Positions 42,372 to 53,629 of a stretch of 64,000 bases of DNA are shown piece by piece (positions within the stretch are counted from its first letter, which is position 1; the number at the start of each line of letters is the position of its first letter). The notes below the pieces were generated by a model, which saw only the letters and a list, made by a program, of their open reading frames with translations, was not told the DNA's origin and did no database searches. A program made the position numbers and the translations under genes. Origin of the DNA: Meconema thalassinum (lineage: Eukaryota > Arthropoda > Insecta > Orthoptera > Tettigoniidae); contig OX336397.1 of the NCBI GenBank assembly GCA_946902985.2, positions 188,484,813 through 188,548,812 on the forward strand, read 5' to 3'.

Positions 42372-44695
42372 ATGCAGGGTACTTTAAAGAACTTACAAGA
42401 CAGTTCCAAACAAGTACTGTCCAAAGTCAATAATGTAGAAACTACGGTAGATGATGTACAATCAGATGTTAGGCAAACACACTCTGATGTTCATTTTATC
42501 CGAGTAGATTTAGACACTGTCCAAACGGGGCAACTTAAACGAGAGTCTACTACTAGTAAAATATAATCCACTATTGACAATATTCAACTTGAAACTACTA
42601 AAATGCAATCCACCATTCATAAAATTCAATCAAGCCAAGATACTCTTGAATACAAGTCAATAAAATTCAATTAAGCCAAGATAATCTTGAATTAAATGTC
42701 AATAAAATGCAATCAAGCCAGGATAATCTTGAATCTAAGGTCACTAAAATGCAATCCACCATTGATAAAATTCAATCAAGCCAGGATATTCTTGAATCTA
42801 ATGTTACCAAAATTCAATCAAGCTAGGATAATCTTGAGTCAAATGTTACTAAGATTCAATCTACTGTAGATAAATTAGACTCCAAAATGGTTAGGATTGA
42901 GTCAACTCAAAGCCATATGCAGGCGACTCAAGGTCAAATGCAAACGACCCAGATTAACATTCAAGCTACAGTAGATATTGTTGAAGCTAACCAGAAATTG
43001 TTACAAGTCCAATTAAATGAAGCAGAACAAAATCATAGGGATTTCCAACTGGAGATTTTATTAGAATTGGCCAACCATAAAAAAGACGCTAAAGCAAACT
43101 TAGATGCTCTCCAATTACAAGTGTCTAATGGAACCATCCATACCCAATCTACTTTAGAGCAGTTCAAGAATGAATTGTGCCTTTTGCAAACGCAAGTTAA
43201 AGATCATAACCAACTCATAAAGGATGATATTGATGTTCATATAAAAGGTATAATATCAGATAATGTAACTACATGTATTCTTAGACAAGAAATGGTTAAG
43301 ATTAACGATGACTACTTCAAAGATTTTAAGTTGGAAATAATAGAAAAATTGTAGGGGGAGAACTTCGATCAAGTAAGGAGATATCTGATGTACGGGAAGT
43401 CGTAATTAAAAGATTGAATGTGTTTCAGAATTCTCAAACTAACAATCAAACTAGTATTGAAGAAAGAGTTAAGTCGGTAGAAGTTAAAGTTGATCAAGCC
43501 AAATTAGAAGTAAATGAAGTCAGAGAGAAAAAGACCTCTGAAATAAATGAGATTCGTAATCAACTCGAACGTATAACTTTGAAAGCCAGTATAGATGTAG
43601 ATAATTTACGGGAACAGTTGAGGGCGCATTGGAATGCGGATTTTCTAACTGCGATCGAACGGACTAATGTTAGAACGCAGGACAGGGAAGTCAATTTTCA
43701 ACAACCAGCTCCTATGGCAGAGAGTAGTCCTCAATCTAATGCACCACTTAATCCCAATGTAACGCCATCGTATATTTCGCCGATAGCAAGTACAAGTTCA
43801 GGGGCGTACACACAAGACACCAGATGGGACATCTCATGTCACCATTATAAGGAATAATGAAGATAAGCCGAGACGTTTTAATAACCTTGACGGGAATACT
43901 CCCATTGAATTTATCAGAAGTGTGAGGGATTATTTTATCGAGACACATGTTCCGAGAGAGAGAGAACTGAGAGTGGTACATCGTTTCTTAGCAGATGCAC
44001 CACTTCAGTGGTATTATGCATTCCGCAATACATTCGACAAGTTTGACGATTTCGCTGAAACATTTAAAAACCGATTCAGGAGCACAGAAGAACACAGCAA
44101 TGTGCGTTCAGAAATGTACTCTCGCAAATACGCAAGTACTGGTCCAACGAGCTATTCTGAGTACTTTGCAACACAACTCTCGAAACTGAGGTTCTTGTAA
44201 TCAGCTTTAGCCCAAGCTCAGTTAATAGAAGCCATCTCTTGACAACTTCCAGTAGAAGTCCGAAAGAATGTAATATCGTCTGGCGTGTCCGATTCGGCAA
44301 CCATGGACAATTTGTTAAGAAGGCTTGCCCATGTAAGTACTCTTACGACACCTACGGTGGTCAGGAATAATAAAAATGAACCTAGAATTGTTAACACGAT
44401 AGTCATGGATAGGACACAACAGACTGACAAAGTCAGGTCCGAAGAGATGAATTATAATAGATCAGGAAATAGTCGAAACAACAATTACTACCGGAGAAAC
44501 AATCGGCAAGATACCAGGTATACTGAATACAGGGAACAGTCCTGGCAGCGTAGATATGAAGAACGCAATTTCTATCGCAGAGATAATGGGAACTATGAAA
44601 GGAATAGATATAGAGGAAGCCCATATAATTCCAATAATAGACAATATCAAGGATATGGAGGTATAAAAATTATAGGAATGAGGAGTAGTGTATGA
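42372..44695 (+). pseudogene. Gag with long coiled coil and basic tail
   Basis: From ATG at 42372 the frame encodes heptad-like coiled coil (SKVNNVETTVDDVQSDV...), then near-identical 20-residue repeats (see 42590-42885), more coiled coil to about 43353, and a second coiled coil (43414-43700) followed by a Pro/Ser/Asn linker. The retrotransposon Gag core follows in another frame at 43850-44200, with LDGNTPIEFIRSVRDYF and LADAPLQWYYAFRNTF. Last comes a tail rich in R, N and Y (44430-44690) in place of zinc knuckles. Stops at about 42564, 42824, 43352, 43855 and 44198 break it. The coiled coil probably mediates particle assembly. Confidence 0.8.
42590..42885 (+). repeat. Intragenic tandem repeat in gag, about 60-bp units
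   Basis: Units contain AAAATGCAATCCACCATT, AAAATTCAATCAAGCCAGGA and ATTCTTGAATCTAATGT, coding for coiled-coil words such as MQSTIDKIQSSQDILES. About five copies, some partial, have internal stops from single substitutions (for example AGC TAG in one copy). Confidence 0.8.
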
Positions 44696-47600
44696 ACGTA
44701 ATCGTGATAGAAGGCTCAGAGGGGAGCAAGAAAAGCCTAAAGAAACCAGACGAAGAGATTCCAGAGAGAGAAATGAAAATCAGGAAATTCAGGAGAACAG
44801 GCCTAATACAAGTCGTCAGGGGAGTAGAGAAAGAAACCCTGACGAAGGAAAAAATCTCCGATTTCCAAACGCAAGTAAAGACTCAGATTTTTACACCTCC
44901 ATTAGAAATCACGATATATGAAACATTTAACGACTCAGACGAAGATCTTCTCTTTGAAGAAGAGACTAAAACAAAGGGAAGACCAATTGAATTGCCCGTG
45001 ATTCAGGTTCGAATAGGGGAACAGTCATGTAGAGCCCTAGTCGACCCTGGAGCCATGATCTCAATTATAAGCGAGGACTGTTTTGAGAGGTTCAAGAAGG
45101 AGGATTCGTTTGTAATATTACCTGCTTCACCTATGAACGCCAAAGGGATATTTAAGGATAAATCCATGAAGTGTAAAATACAAATCTTGATGAAATTTGA
45201 AATTAATGGGAAGATATATGAGAATATATTCATCGTAGTGATGAACATTAACTTCGGTCTTATTATTGGGATAGACTTCATCACTAAAGCAAGGACAATC
45301 ATTGATACGGACAATAGATTGATCAGGTTTCAGGAAGACGCTACAGAAAAGGTAGCAATTGAAGAAAAGGAACTCCCTGGACAGGACATCCTAGAACATC
45401 TCATCAATGAAATCGAGCAAGAGAGGGAGCATTATGCACTCAAAGCCGAGGGATTGGAGGAAGTGGAACAGGAATTTCGTTACCTAATAGAGGAATATGA
45501 GGACATTTTCGATGATAAGACCGGAATGGTTAAAGATTTTAAATATCAAATTCACCTTACCGATCAATCTCCATATCAGGCGAAGCTATATCCCATCCCA
45601 CAGAAATATTATGAAGAGGTGCAAGTCATTATAAAGAAAATGGAAAAAGATGGCATAATAAAAAGCAGGCATCCTCATTCCTGAAACCGATCACAGTCGT
45701 TAAGAAGGCAAATGGGCAGCTTCGTCTCTGTTTGGATGCAAGAAAAATTAACACAAGAATTCTTTTAGAAACTGATCGACCACCTAAAATCAGGGAGCTG
45801 GAAAGTCTTGCTTCAGTGTTCTAGATTTAACGGCCTCATTTTACCAAGAAGAACTTGAGGAAGACAGTCAACAATTTACACCGCATTTTATTTTGATCAA
45901 ACTACGTATGTGTTCTGTAGAGTACCATTTGGTATGATTAACAGTGGTTCAGCTCTCATACGTGCTTTGGATAGACAATTAACAGAAGATGATAAAGAAC
46001 ATGTTATTTGCTACAGAGATGACATCATTGTATTATCTGTGGATTCAAGGGACATTTGAACCACTTAAGAATGTTATTTGATAATCTGCGTCAAGCAAAC
46101 ATCAAATTGAACTTTGATAAATGCATATTTATGACAGAGTGCATTAATTTCTTGGGGCACACTATAGACCAGGACGGTGACCACCCCAATACCAAGAAAA
46201 TTTAAGCTATTGCACAATTCCCAAGGCCTACTAAAATTAAACATCTCAGAGAGTTCCTAGGCATGTGCCAGTTCCTTAGCAGTCATTGCCCTGGATACTC
46301 AGTAACCATGGCACCACTGTACGAGGTCGTAAAGAAAAATAACAGGTGGAAATGGACAGACGAAACCAACCGAGCGTTTGAAGCAGCTAAGAATATGTTA
46401 ATGAATTGTGTAAAGTTATAATACCCAGAGTTTGCCAGGGTATTTTACATCGAATCAGATGCATCCAGTGTAGGAGTAAGTGCAGTTCTTTATCAGAAGG
46501 ATATAGAAGGAAAGAAGCTCTACCTGGATTTTCACAGTAGGAAGTCGAAAGAGCATGAAATGAATTACTTCACTACGGAATTGGAGGCTCTTGCTTTTAT
46601 TTCTGCTTTGCAGAAATTGGAAGAAGATCCTGATAGGATATCAAGTGGTTATCGTGACAGACCACAGAGCGCTTCAGAGTATGCTGAAATCCGATCTTTC
46701 CAGTGACAGGTTAACGAGGTGGACATTGTTTCTCCAGCAGTTCAATGCCACTATCGTGCACCAGCCTGGAAAGGATAACTTGTTAGCAGACGCCCTCTCA
46801 AGAAATCCTTCAAATGATATCGAGACACACGCTGTACAGTTGGAGAGGGAACGTGTGGCAACCCTAGAAAAGCTAAGGAAGAGAGCCGTGTCACAGAAGA
46901 GACAGACCCCAACAAGGATAATGTACAGGTTTTTGAGAGGGTACATGGATAACACCGATCCAGAGTTTGAACAAGTTAGGAAGCGTTCTGTGAGGTATCT
47001 CATTTGTGGAGATACTCTTTGTAAGGACATCGACAAGGAGAGAACTAAAGTCCGAATTATAGTTCCTCCTAAGTTAAATACGAGTATAACATGGCTTGCT
47101 TATAGCATTACGGGCCATGGAGGCGTGGACAAAACATTCCGAATGTTATTGGAAACGTTTACGTGGACCAGAATGCGGGCTACCATCGCATACGTCATAA
47201 AAACGTGCCTTGAGTGCCAACGCGGGAAATACCCCTCAGCTTTGTCGAAGGAAAAACCTCGAGCCATAATTCCTTCAAGGATGAGAGAGCTGTTGGCGTG
47301 CGATCTGTTGGGCCCGTGCCCGAAGGGGGCCAGGGGAAACCAATTTCTCCTGGTCACAGTCGATGTATTTACAAAATACGTTACCCTTGATGCTATTCAG
47401 AAGGCCACTTCTGCGCAAGTTCTTAGTCGGTTGGTGAATAGGGTGTTTCCCAAGGTTGGAATACCTGAAACACTCTTGTCAGATCATGGAACCCAGTTAG
47501 TATCTCAAGATTTTTAGACAGCCATGAGCAGACTGGGAATTAAGCACGTATTCTCCAGTATACGTTACCCGGAGTCGAGCGTATCGGAAGGAATTATGGG

Positions 47601-48078
47601 AGAAATATCGAAATATGCCCGTTTGTATTGCCCAGAGGGTCACGCCAGCTGGGTGAAGTTTGTGCCACTAATGGAAGAGTATATGAACTCGACCTTCCAT
47701 GAGAGCATCGCTGACGTGCCCATGACTGGTCATTCCAACACGAAACCTGTTAGACCTTGGGACACTGTAACAGATTATATTCCCAATGATGTGGATCTCA
47801 CGGCAGAGGAGAGGACACAATCTGTGCGTGAGAACTTGATGGACGCAGCCGAGAAGAGGCAAAAGCGAATTAGAAATAAGCGCTATCGTCCACCGTTCAA
47901 AAAGAACGAATTGGTCCTAATTAGGAAACCAACGAAGGCAGACGTAGCTAAGAAGCTATACACGAAGTTCACCTACGTATTCTTTGGCCCGTTCCGTGTA
48001 AGCCGAGTGTTTGGGAACAACTGTTACGAGACATCTAATTTGAATGGAACTGATATTATTGGCCGCTATAACTCTTAA
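44692..48078 (+). pseudogene. Pol: protease, reverse transcriptase, RNase H, integrase
   Basis: Open piece 1 (44692-45684) holds the aspartic protease with LVDPGAMISIIS, where the active-site DTGA has become DPGA, then GLIIGIDFI and the start of the reverse transcriptase. From 45684 to 46590 it is shifted and interrupted: GQLRLCLDARKIN, then CYRDDIIVL (the YxDD box), NFLGHTID, and SDASSVGVSAVLYQ of RNase H. Piece 2 (46591-47517) has TDHRALQ, QPGKDNLLADALSR, an integrase zinc domain ending CLECQRGK, and the core with LLACDLLGPC (Asp1) and LLSDHGTQLVSQDF (Asp2). A TAG at 47515-47517 precedes piece 3 (47524-48078), with YPESSVSEGIMGE (Glu) and the C-terminal tail. Integrase drives insertion of the cDNA in the nucleus. 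Confidence 0.9.
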
Positions 48079-49158
48079 GAATTTGAGGAAATTCTATAAG
48101 ATGTTAACATGAGAATAATGATCCATTATGTATGTGTTAAGGCTGTATGGTATACATAAAAGCACGTTTTTCTTTTATGTAAAGATATCAAGAGGAACAC
48201 GTACCATTATCCTCATATTGACATGATGAGTAGTGCAGCTTGAAGTCTATTTTGAATCTTAGCGCGACCTGCAGTTGCACGTCCACCTGGGAGATTACGG
48301 TACTCTCCGAGTACTAGCGAGCACGCACGAAGTCATCCGAATAAGGCTACAACATGGCGACCATTGACCCAATTTATTGATCGTACACCAGGATTACATT
48401 TATCAGTAATAAGAAAAAAAGAGAATAACATGCAAGATTTGCAGTATTATACAAGATTCTAGAACAGAACAAGATATGTATTTTGATATAATATGCATGT
48501 TAATTATTTTTCTGAAACATTATAAGTTATGAATTACATCCACCAATGAGAGATCAGTTCGATCCTTGCATCGCCGTGGTGGGGGTAGCAGTAGGCTACT
48601 TGATATCAATCCCACACAGCTGTGAGCAGACAGTTTTTCATAGTGCATGAAATCACATCTTGTATTGGAAACTTGAGAGCACGTTTCGTAATTACAGTGC
48701 GACGCGATTAATAAATCAAATACTTTGATGCTTATACAGAGCCAGTGTCGAAGGACTCTGTTAATATTTTTCACAAGATGCAATCTTGTCGAGTATTGCA
48801 CGCGAGCGGAACTGGCGTTGTTCACACACTCTTATTAGACTGTGTGGACTTTAAAATTGTACCGCTACAAGGATGAGAATCATAAAGAACTTTAATTACA
48901 GTATAATAAGCTGCTAGTAACGACAGTGAACTCTATTTTTCAAAAGCAGTGCCTTTCACCATTGTATAGACATCGAATGCGCAGCAATGCTAGTGAACTT
49001 AAAATATTATTCCTCATCTCCAACAGACACATTCTTTGACAAGATGTCGAGAGGAATAATTATAGTACTGTTTATTTCTTCAATTATGGCAGGTTAAACA
49101 CAGTAACATGAGCACTACTGAACCAGCATAGTATCGGACATTTCAATGATTAATTGCC

Positions 49159-49511
49159 ATGGATCCGGTGATGACTGATACCGATTGTGGGGCTATTTGC
49201 ATTAGCAGTCATCCGTGTTCCGTCTATTGACATTTCGGTTCGATATGAATACTGCGATACTACGGGGAAACGAACTGTATACTGGGAGATGTTGGGGACG
49301 TGAAGCAGAGATAACTGACCATTCATCCAGGATGGGTGATAGCCTGGTAAACCAGAGAGAACGTGTGGAGTGGAGAAGGTATTTTCTGGTTCTATTCCCG
49401 ACGACCTGGGGAATCCTAGTTACCGCTATATTTGGGGAATTATGTGATATGCAGTGCATATTAATTCCCCCATTTGGAACTTCAGCAATCAACAAGGTAC
49501 AGCACACATAG
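49159..49511 (+). pseudogene. Sense frame inside the 3' LTR
   Basis: Equivalent of 38777-39068. The ATG at 49159 is followed by a 34-bp deletion that shifts the frame, but from 49215 it is open for 98 codons: FRLLTFRFDMNTAIL, GRCWGREAEITDHSSRM and a hydrophobic stretch (YFLVLFPTTWGILVTAIFG) that could cross a membrane. The hydrophobic stretch lies in a frame not shared by the 5' copy beyond the EW residues, so its ancestral status is uncertain. Confidence 0.4.
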
Positions 49512-49875
49512 TCTCGTTTTTCGTAGTAAAGTGTAGATATTTCAATGCTAATTTCTGCCATTATTTCTAGTGTTATTTGTTTTGCGTAGTACCATAGAAT
49601 TTAGACATGACGTTCTAATCATGACTGATTTTACAATCGACAGGTTTTAGACTTCAATAAGGAGTGCAACCATTTTCCAACTTGTATTTAAATATGTTTA
49701 AGTAGATTTCATTATAAATTCGGTAATCATTTTCTTGAAGCTTTCTTAGTGTATTAAAGAGGACTTCAATAGGCACGTTTGTGATTCAGCGTAGCTTATC
49801 AACGTGGTGAACTCTTTTATATGTCAATTTGTGACATTCTTCGCAGCGGTAGACTTTGTTTTGAGCTACATTTTC

Positions 49876-50232
49876 CTACTGAATTTTCGAACATAATACA
49901 TTCGAGTGATTTGTTTCAGAATAAAAGACAGACTTTGATAGCCAGTTATGAGCTTTGTGAAGCCTTTTTACAGAGGAGTTTGATACTTCGCTTCTGCTAG
50001 GGACCATTCTCTGTGCTTTTGAAGGATAGAGGCTGGTAATGTTTTCCAACCGGTCAATCGCGCTAATTGATATGATTACCATGTCCGGTGGTGTAGAGAC
50101 ATTACTTATGTTTCTAAAATTAATTTGTGCAGGGGTGTGCCGAACGTTGGCTCGATAAACTTTCTCTTCGATTATTGAAAGTGCGTTTTGATTCACGTTA
50201 GCCTCACGCATGAAGGTGTAGTTGAGATCCAT
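49876..50232 (-). pseudogene. Antisense frame inside the 3' LTR
   Basis: From ATG at 50232, 118 codons are open: MDLNYTFMREANVNQN, then PPDMVIISISAIDRLENITS, SKAQRMVPSRSE and a serine-rich end. Here the N-terminus is intact and the C-terminus is truncated at a stop (CSKIQ), the reverse of the 5' LTR copy. Shared residues around SAIDRLENITS are strongly preserved. No recognised domain. Confidence 0.42.
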
Positions 50233-50333
50233 GTTCGGTGGAATTTATCACTGTATTTAACTATCGTCCATTGACTATTGATGATTCTGAAACAACATTT
50301 ACTTTTTTATCCAGCGTATATCCCAGATTTAAT

Positions 50334-50351
50334 GAATGTATAAATACATTC
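50334..50351. promoter_or_regulatory. Palindromic TATA-like element, 3' LTR copy
   Basis: Same 18 bases as 39991-40008, unchanged, about 100 bp upstream of the antisense ATG. Confidence 0.35.
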
Positions 50352-51663
50352 TGATCAAGGAAAATTATTGTAATTTCAATCTCTGAAAGCATAGGTGCTT
50401 ATTCTAAAAGGATACTTTTATTATTGGGAGAATCCAATCTACATAATTGAAAAGTAATGTAAAACTCTGTATAAACTCTAACAACGATGTAATAATAACA
50501 ATAATCAGCTGAAAATGAAAAGTAAGAATGAAATTCGTCATTCACCAATGAGGGTAACCAATATGCGTTAATATATATATATATATGTTTATGACATATT
50601 AATCTTGAAATGAGTACTCAGGGGAGTACAAATGTATAAGAATAGAGCCGTGTGGAGGCATTAAAAATGAAATAAATATTCGAGTGAATATTAAGGTATT
50701 TCATGGAAACTAGTCCATGATAATTGTTATTGTGTAGTGAAAAGTAATTTGACTTACTTCCAAGTTTAATTCAGCGTATCACTACAAGCGTGTTTCCGTT
50801 GTTTAGAAGCATGCAAGCTATAATGTGAGAGATTAATACATGTGTTGAATGATATCAATCTTAAATATTCTGGATTTAATCACTATCCTGACAAAGGTTT
50901 TACAGTTATCCTGATCAGTTATTTTTGGTGATTACTGCTATCATTAAAGTAAAATTAACCTCTACTGAGCTTTATCGCTTGGTCGGAGAGGACCAATTTA
51001 AACATTTTCACACTAATGAAAATATAAATTCTGACCTTATTCTAATGGAAGGATGTTGAGTTGTTGCTTGCGAAATTGAAGAAGACACACTTGGAGGGTA
51101 TAAAGTGTATATTAGTGTAAATTTGGTATATAAGAGATATTGTAATTTGTAGGATTAAAATTGACCTACACAAACGCGGAATTGATTTTCGAAAATGCTT
51201 TTAAGGCATTTCTTGTGTCATAGTAGGGTGTTGATTTAAACAGTGTTCAACTTTTTTATTTTTAGAATACAGTTTGTCTAGTGATGAATAGAAGATGGAT
51301 TCAGGTCTCATAGATTTCAGCTTCCCGTTGAAGCTGCAGTTGCTTTTCATTTCTTGTTATGTTGTTATAGCAATTTCTGCTATAACGCTATTTCGGAATA
51401 AATTTTGGAGAATTTAATTTTAATTCTTTCAGAGAGATACTTTATAGCTGCGATAAGAGGTCACGTTAGGGAAAGCATTGCAGGAATTTATTTTATTGCC
51501 GTGGTTTTTCTTAACGTTCCCTCAGTTAGGTAATCCTTGTGTCCCATTATCCCCGTCTCTTGTTGAGTAGAATCTGGGGGGTTTTAGCCGGGGTTTTCAG
51601 GTTCTGCAATCCAGTTACCATCGTGGGATATCAACAAGCTGACGGTAGGTATTTTCGAGTACA

Positions 51664-51667
51664 GTAC
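51664..51667. repeat. Target-site duplication (GTAC), right
   Basis: Matches 37792-37795, immediately after the TG...CA-bounded 3' LTR. Confidence 0.7.
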
Positions 51668-51729
51668 CTAACATAAAGCCATGGCTGTTACCTACCCAAA
51701 TCCTACCTCAATTGCAAATACACACACCA

Positions 51730-51930
51730 GTAATGGGGCGTGGTGACACAATCTGACGGCCTCTCACCACAGCGGTCCGGGTTCGATTCCCGGTTAATCC
51801 ATATGAGATTTTCAAAGTAAAATCCCGTGCCCTCTGATTCTGATTCCACGTAAAAAGGAGGTCCCGTGGCTTATGATATCGAGATTAACGATTACGTCAA
51901 ACTTAAACCTTCATTCGTTTTTACACACCA
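51730..51930 (+). repeat. tRNA-derived SINE
   Basis: A tRNA-like head (GGGGCGTGGTGACACAATCT) is followed by a good B-box GGTTCGATTCC at 51780-51790. The tRNA-unrelated body then follows with AAATCCCGTGCCCTCTGATT and GTCCCGTGGCTTATGATATC. The body tail also occurs inside the hAT at 23.78 kb. The 111-codon frame starting in the tail at 51866 is not a gene. Confidence 0.75.
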
Positions 51931-51934
51931 ATGC

Positions 51935-52490
51935 AGACGTCACAGTGACACAAGTTATCATACAAATTCACACACAGCCAAGTACACTGGGCCACATGAA
52001 CATGATGTCGCAAAGACCCTAATCATTCTACAACAACTAAAAACAGCAGCCCAGACAGCAATGGCAGTGAGCAGTAGCTTCTATAAAAATATGTATATTT
52101 CTGTCTTAGTGCATAATGCATTACTGCAATCAATATTTCTGGGTTTCAGGAAGGATATACCGTATTTCCTTAGATCATTGCATTCACATGTTTCAGGCTA
52201 ATATACTTAATGCCAGAACTCCCTTGGTTAACTCGTGTTTTCGTCTGACCCCAAAGCTATTTGGTTAATGTTTCTAGGGCTAGAGTATCCTTCCTTTTCC
52301 TGCCTCTGACGCCCCATTCTTATTCTTGTTCTGATATCTTCTTTCTCTACGGACTGGAACCTTGAACTGTGATATGAGTTACATATTAAGTACATTGCAG
52401 ATTGTATGTATTCAGTATAAAATTAAAAAAGTACATTTTCCTTAGAAGAGTAATTTTTGTTGCAACAAAAGCACTTTATTACGGTCAAAC
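51935..52490. other. No gene recognised
   Basis: Sequence between two SINEs; open for about 90 codons at first on the plus strand but without a domain. Possibly a transposon fragment. Confidence 0.35.
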
Positions 52491-52494
52491 TTCA

Positions 52495-52880
52495 GAATAA
52501 TAATAATAATATCGTATGGCCTCGGGTGCCTGGTGCAAGCTTTGTTAATTGACACCCAGAGGGTAGCTTGCATGTCGAATTTCGTCGTTCCTTTGAACGC
52601 TATGAAAGTCAAGGAGGTTAGATATCTAAACTCCTTGACACTACAGCGCTTTCAAGTAGAGAATGGAGGAACTTTGTGTTGGCGGAAAATCCCGAGATTA
52701 ATTTTGCCATTGAACATGGCCTACTGAATTCAAATGGGTTCTTTAACATGCCAACAACGTATGACAGGAGTATCGTGATTTTTGTCGCCTTCAAAAATCA
52801 CTTACCATGGCCAGGGGCGAACCTGCAATCTTGGGGTTGGTAGTCCGACACTATAACCACTCACCCACCGTGGCAAGCAA
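52495..52880 (-). repeat. tRNA-derived SINE, minus strand
   Basis: Read on the minus strand: an A-box-like CGGTGGGTGAGTGGTTATAG, then a B-box-like GCAGGTTCGCCCC (reverse complement of 52814-52826), a body of about 300 bp, and an (ATT)n tail, seen here as (AAT)n at 52497-52510. It is a second SINE family, distinct in body from the one at 51.73 kb. Confidence 0.72.
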
Positions 52881-52889
52881 ACTTCAGAA

Positions 52890-53620
52890 TGAAATTTGGT
52901 GATAAATTGAAGTTAAAGTGGAAAAATTAAAATGCTACCCAAATAATCCAGACAAAACACTATCTGAATAAGCAAAATTCACTCTGTATAAAATAACTAC
53001 CTCTTAGGCCAAGGACACATTACATCACTGGAGTATTTATAAAGGGCAATGTCATAATGGCGAATGCTGTGGCATGCGAATGAGATCATCATTGTGCAAT
53101 GATGATAACGATATCTAGGACTTCTCCACCGTGTTGAGAGTTACAAATACTGTAGAAGGCTTGGCTCTTTCGACAGGGAGATATTTATGAGTTTCTCACA
53201 ATGGACCGAGCAGGTGCGTCAGTAATCGCTTGCATGCAAGTTTCAGGGCAGGAGCGCTCCGGCAAATTCTAAGAATCTCGCTAAAACGCGGCGACCCTCC
53301 ATAGTTAACACGGAGAAGATGCTTGACTCCGCCCTCAAAAATTACGTCTCAGTTGATTACGAGAGATCAAGACATTACAGGAATGATCTGAAACGCCCAA
53401 GATGAATCTAAATATTATCAAGATTTTTGGGAATGCAGGAACGAATTAAATATCACCGTGTTCATCGAATAGAAATAGTCCTCTGCGCAAGGAAGGCAAC
53501 ATCGAGTGTACGAGAGAGAGGGCATGGCGTCCTTCAGCAAGAAGTTAGTCCTACCCAAGCGCTCATGATATTAATGTAACCTATGATCGAGTTCCGCCGT
53601 GAACCATATGGTTAGCAAGG
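52890..53620. other. No gene recognised
   Basis: Mixed-composition sequence with stops in all frames. No repeat unit or promoter feature is visible. Confidence 0.4.
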
Positions 53621-53629
53621 CCATATTTT

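Larger units (their letters stand above)
37796..51663 (+). mobile_element. Gypsy-type LTR retrotransposon with ~3.5-kb LTRs
   Basis: A complete but inactive element of about 13.87 kb: 5' LTR 37796-41387, tRNA-Lys-type primer site, leader, gag, pol, 3' LTR 48200-51663, and a GTAC duplication on both sides. The two LTRs together make up half of its length, unusually long for the superfamily (most gypsy LTRs are a few hundred bases; the Osvaldo/Ulysses group has 1-2 kb). In a 225-base stretch that I compared by eye (40561/50921 onward) I counted about 10-11 differences, so the insertion is old. Pol has the order protease, reverse transcriptase, RNase H, integrase. There is no envelope gene between integrase and 3' LTR. 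Confidence 0.93.
48200..51663 (+). repeat. 3' LTR (3464 bp)
   Basis: Starts CGTACCATTATCC (first base changed from T) after a poor purine tract (AAGAGGAACA) and ends TTTTCGAGTACA. It aligns to the 5' LTR throughout and is 128 bp shorter overall through scattered deletions. The following GTAC is the right target duplication. Confidence 0.92.

Noticed and set aside
48079..48199. Envelope gene between integrase and 3' LTR
   Set aside because: Only about 120 bp remain between the end of pol and the LTR, with no coding sequence.
51780..51800. Functional tRNA gene
   Set aside because: Only the B-box arm is well formed; the anticodon and acceptor stems do not pair, and a SINE body follows.
51866..52201. 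111-codon plus-strand frame
   Set aside because: It starts in the SINE tail, has no domain, and the same tail occurs elsewhere without the rest.
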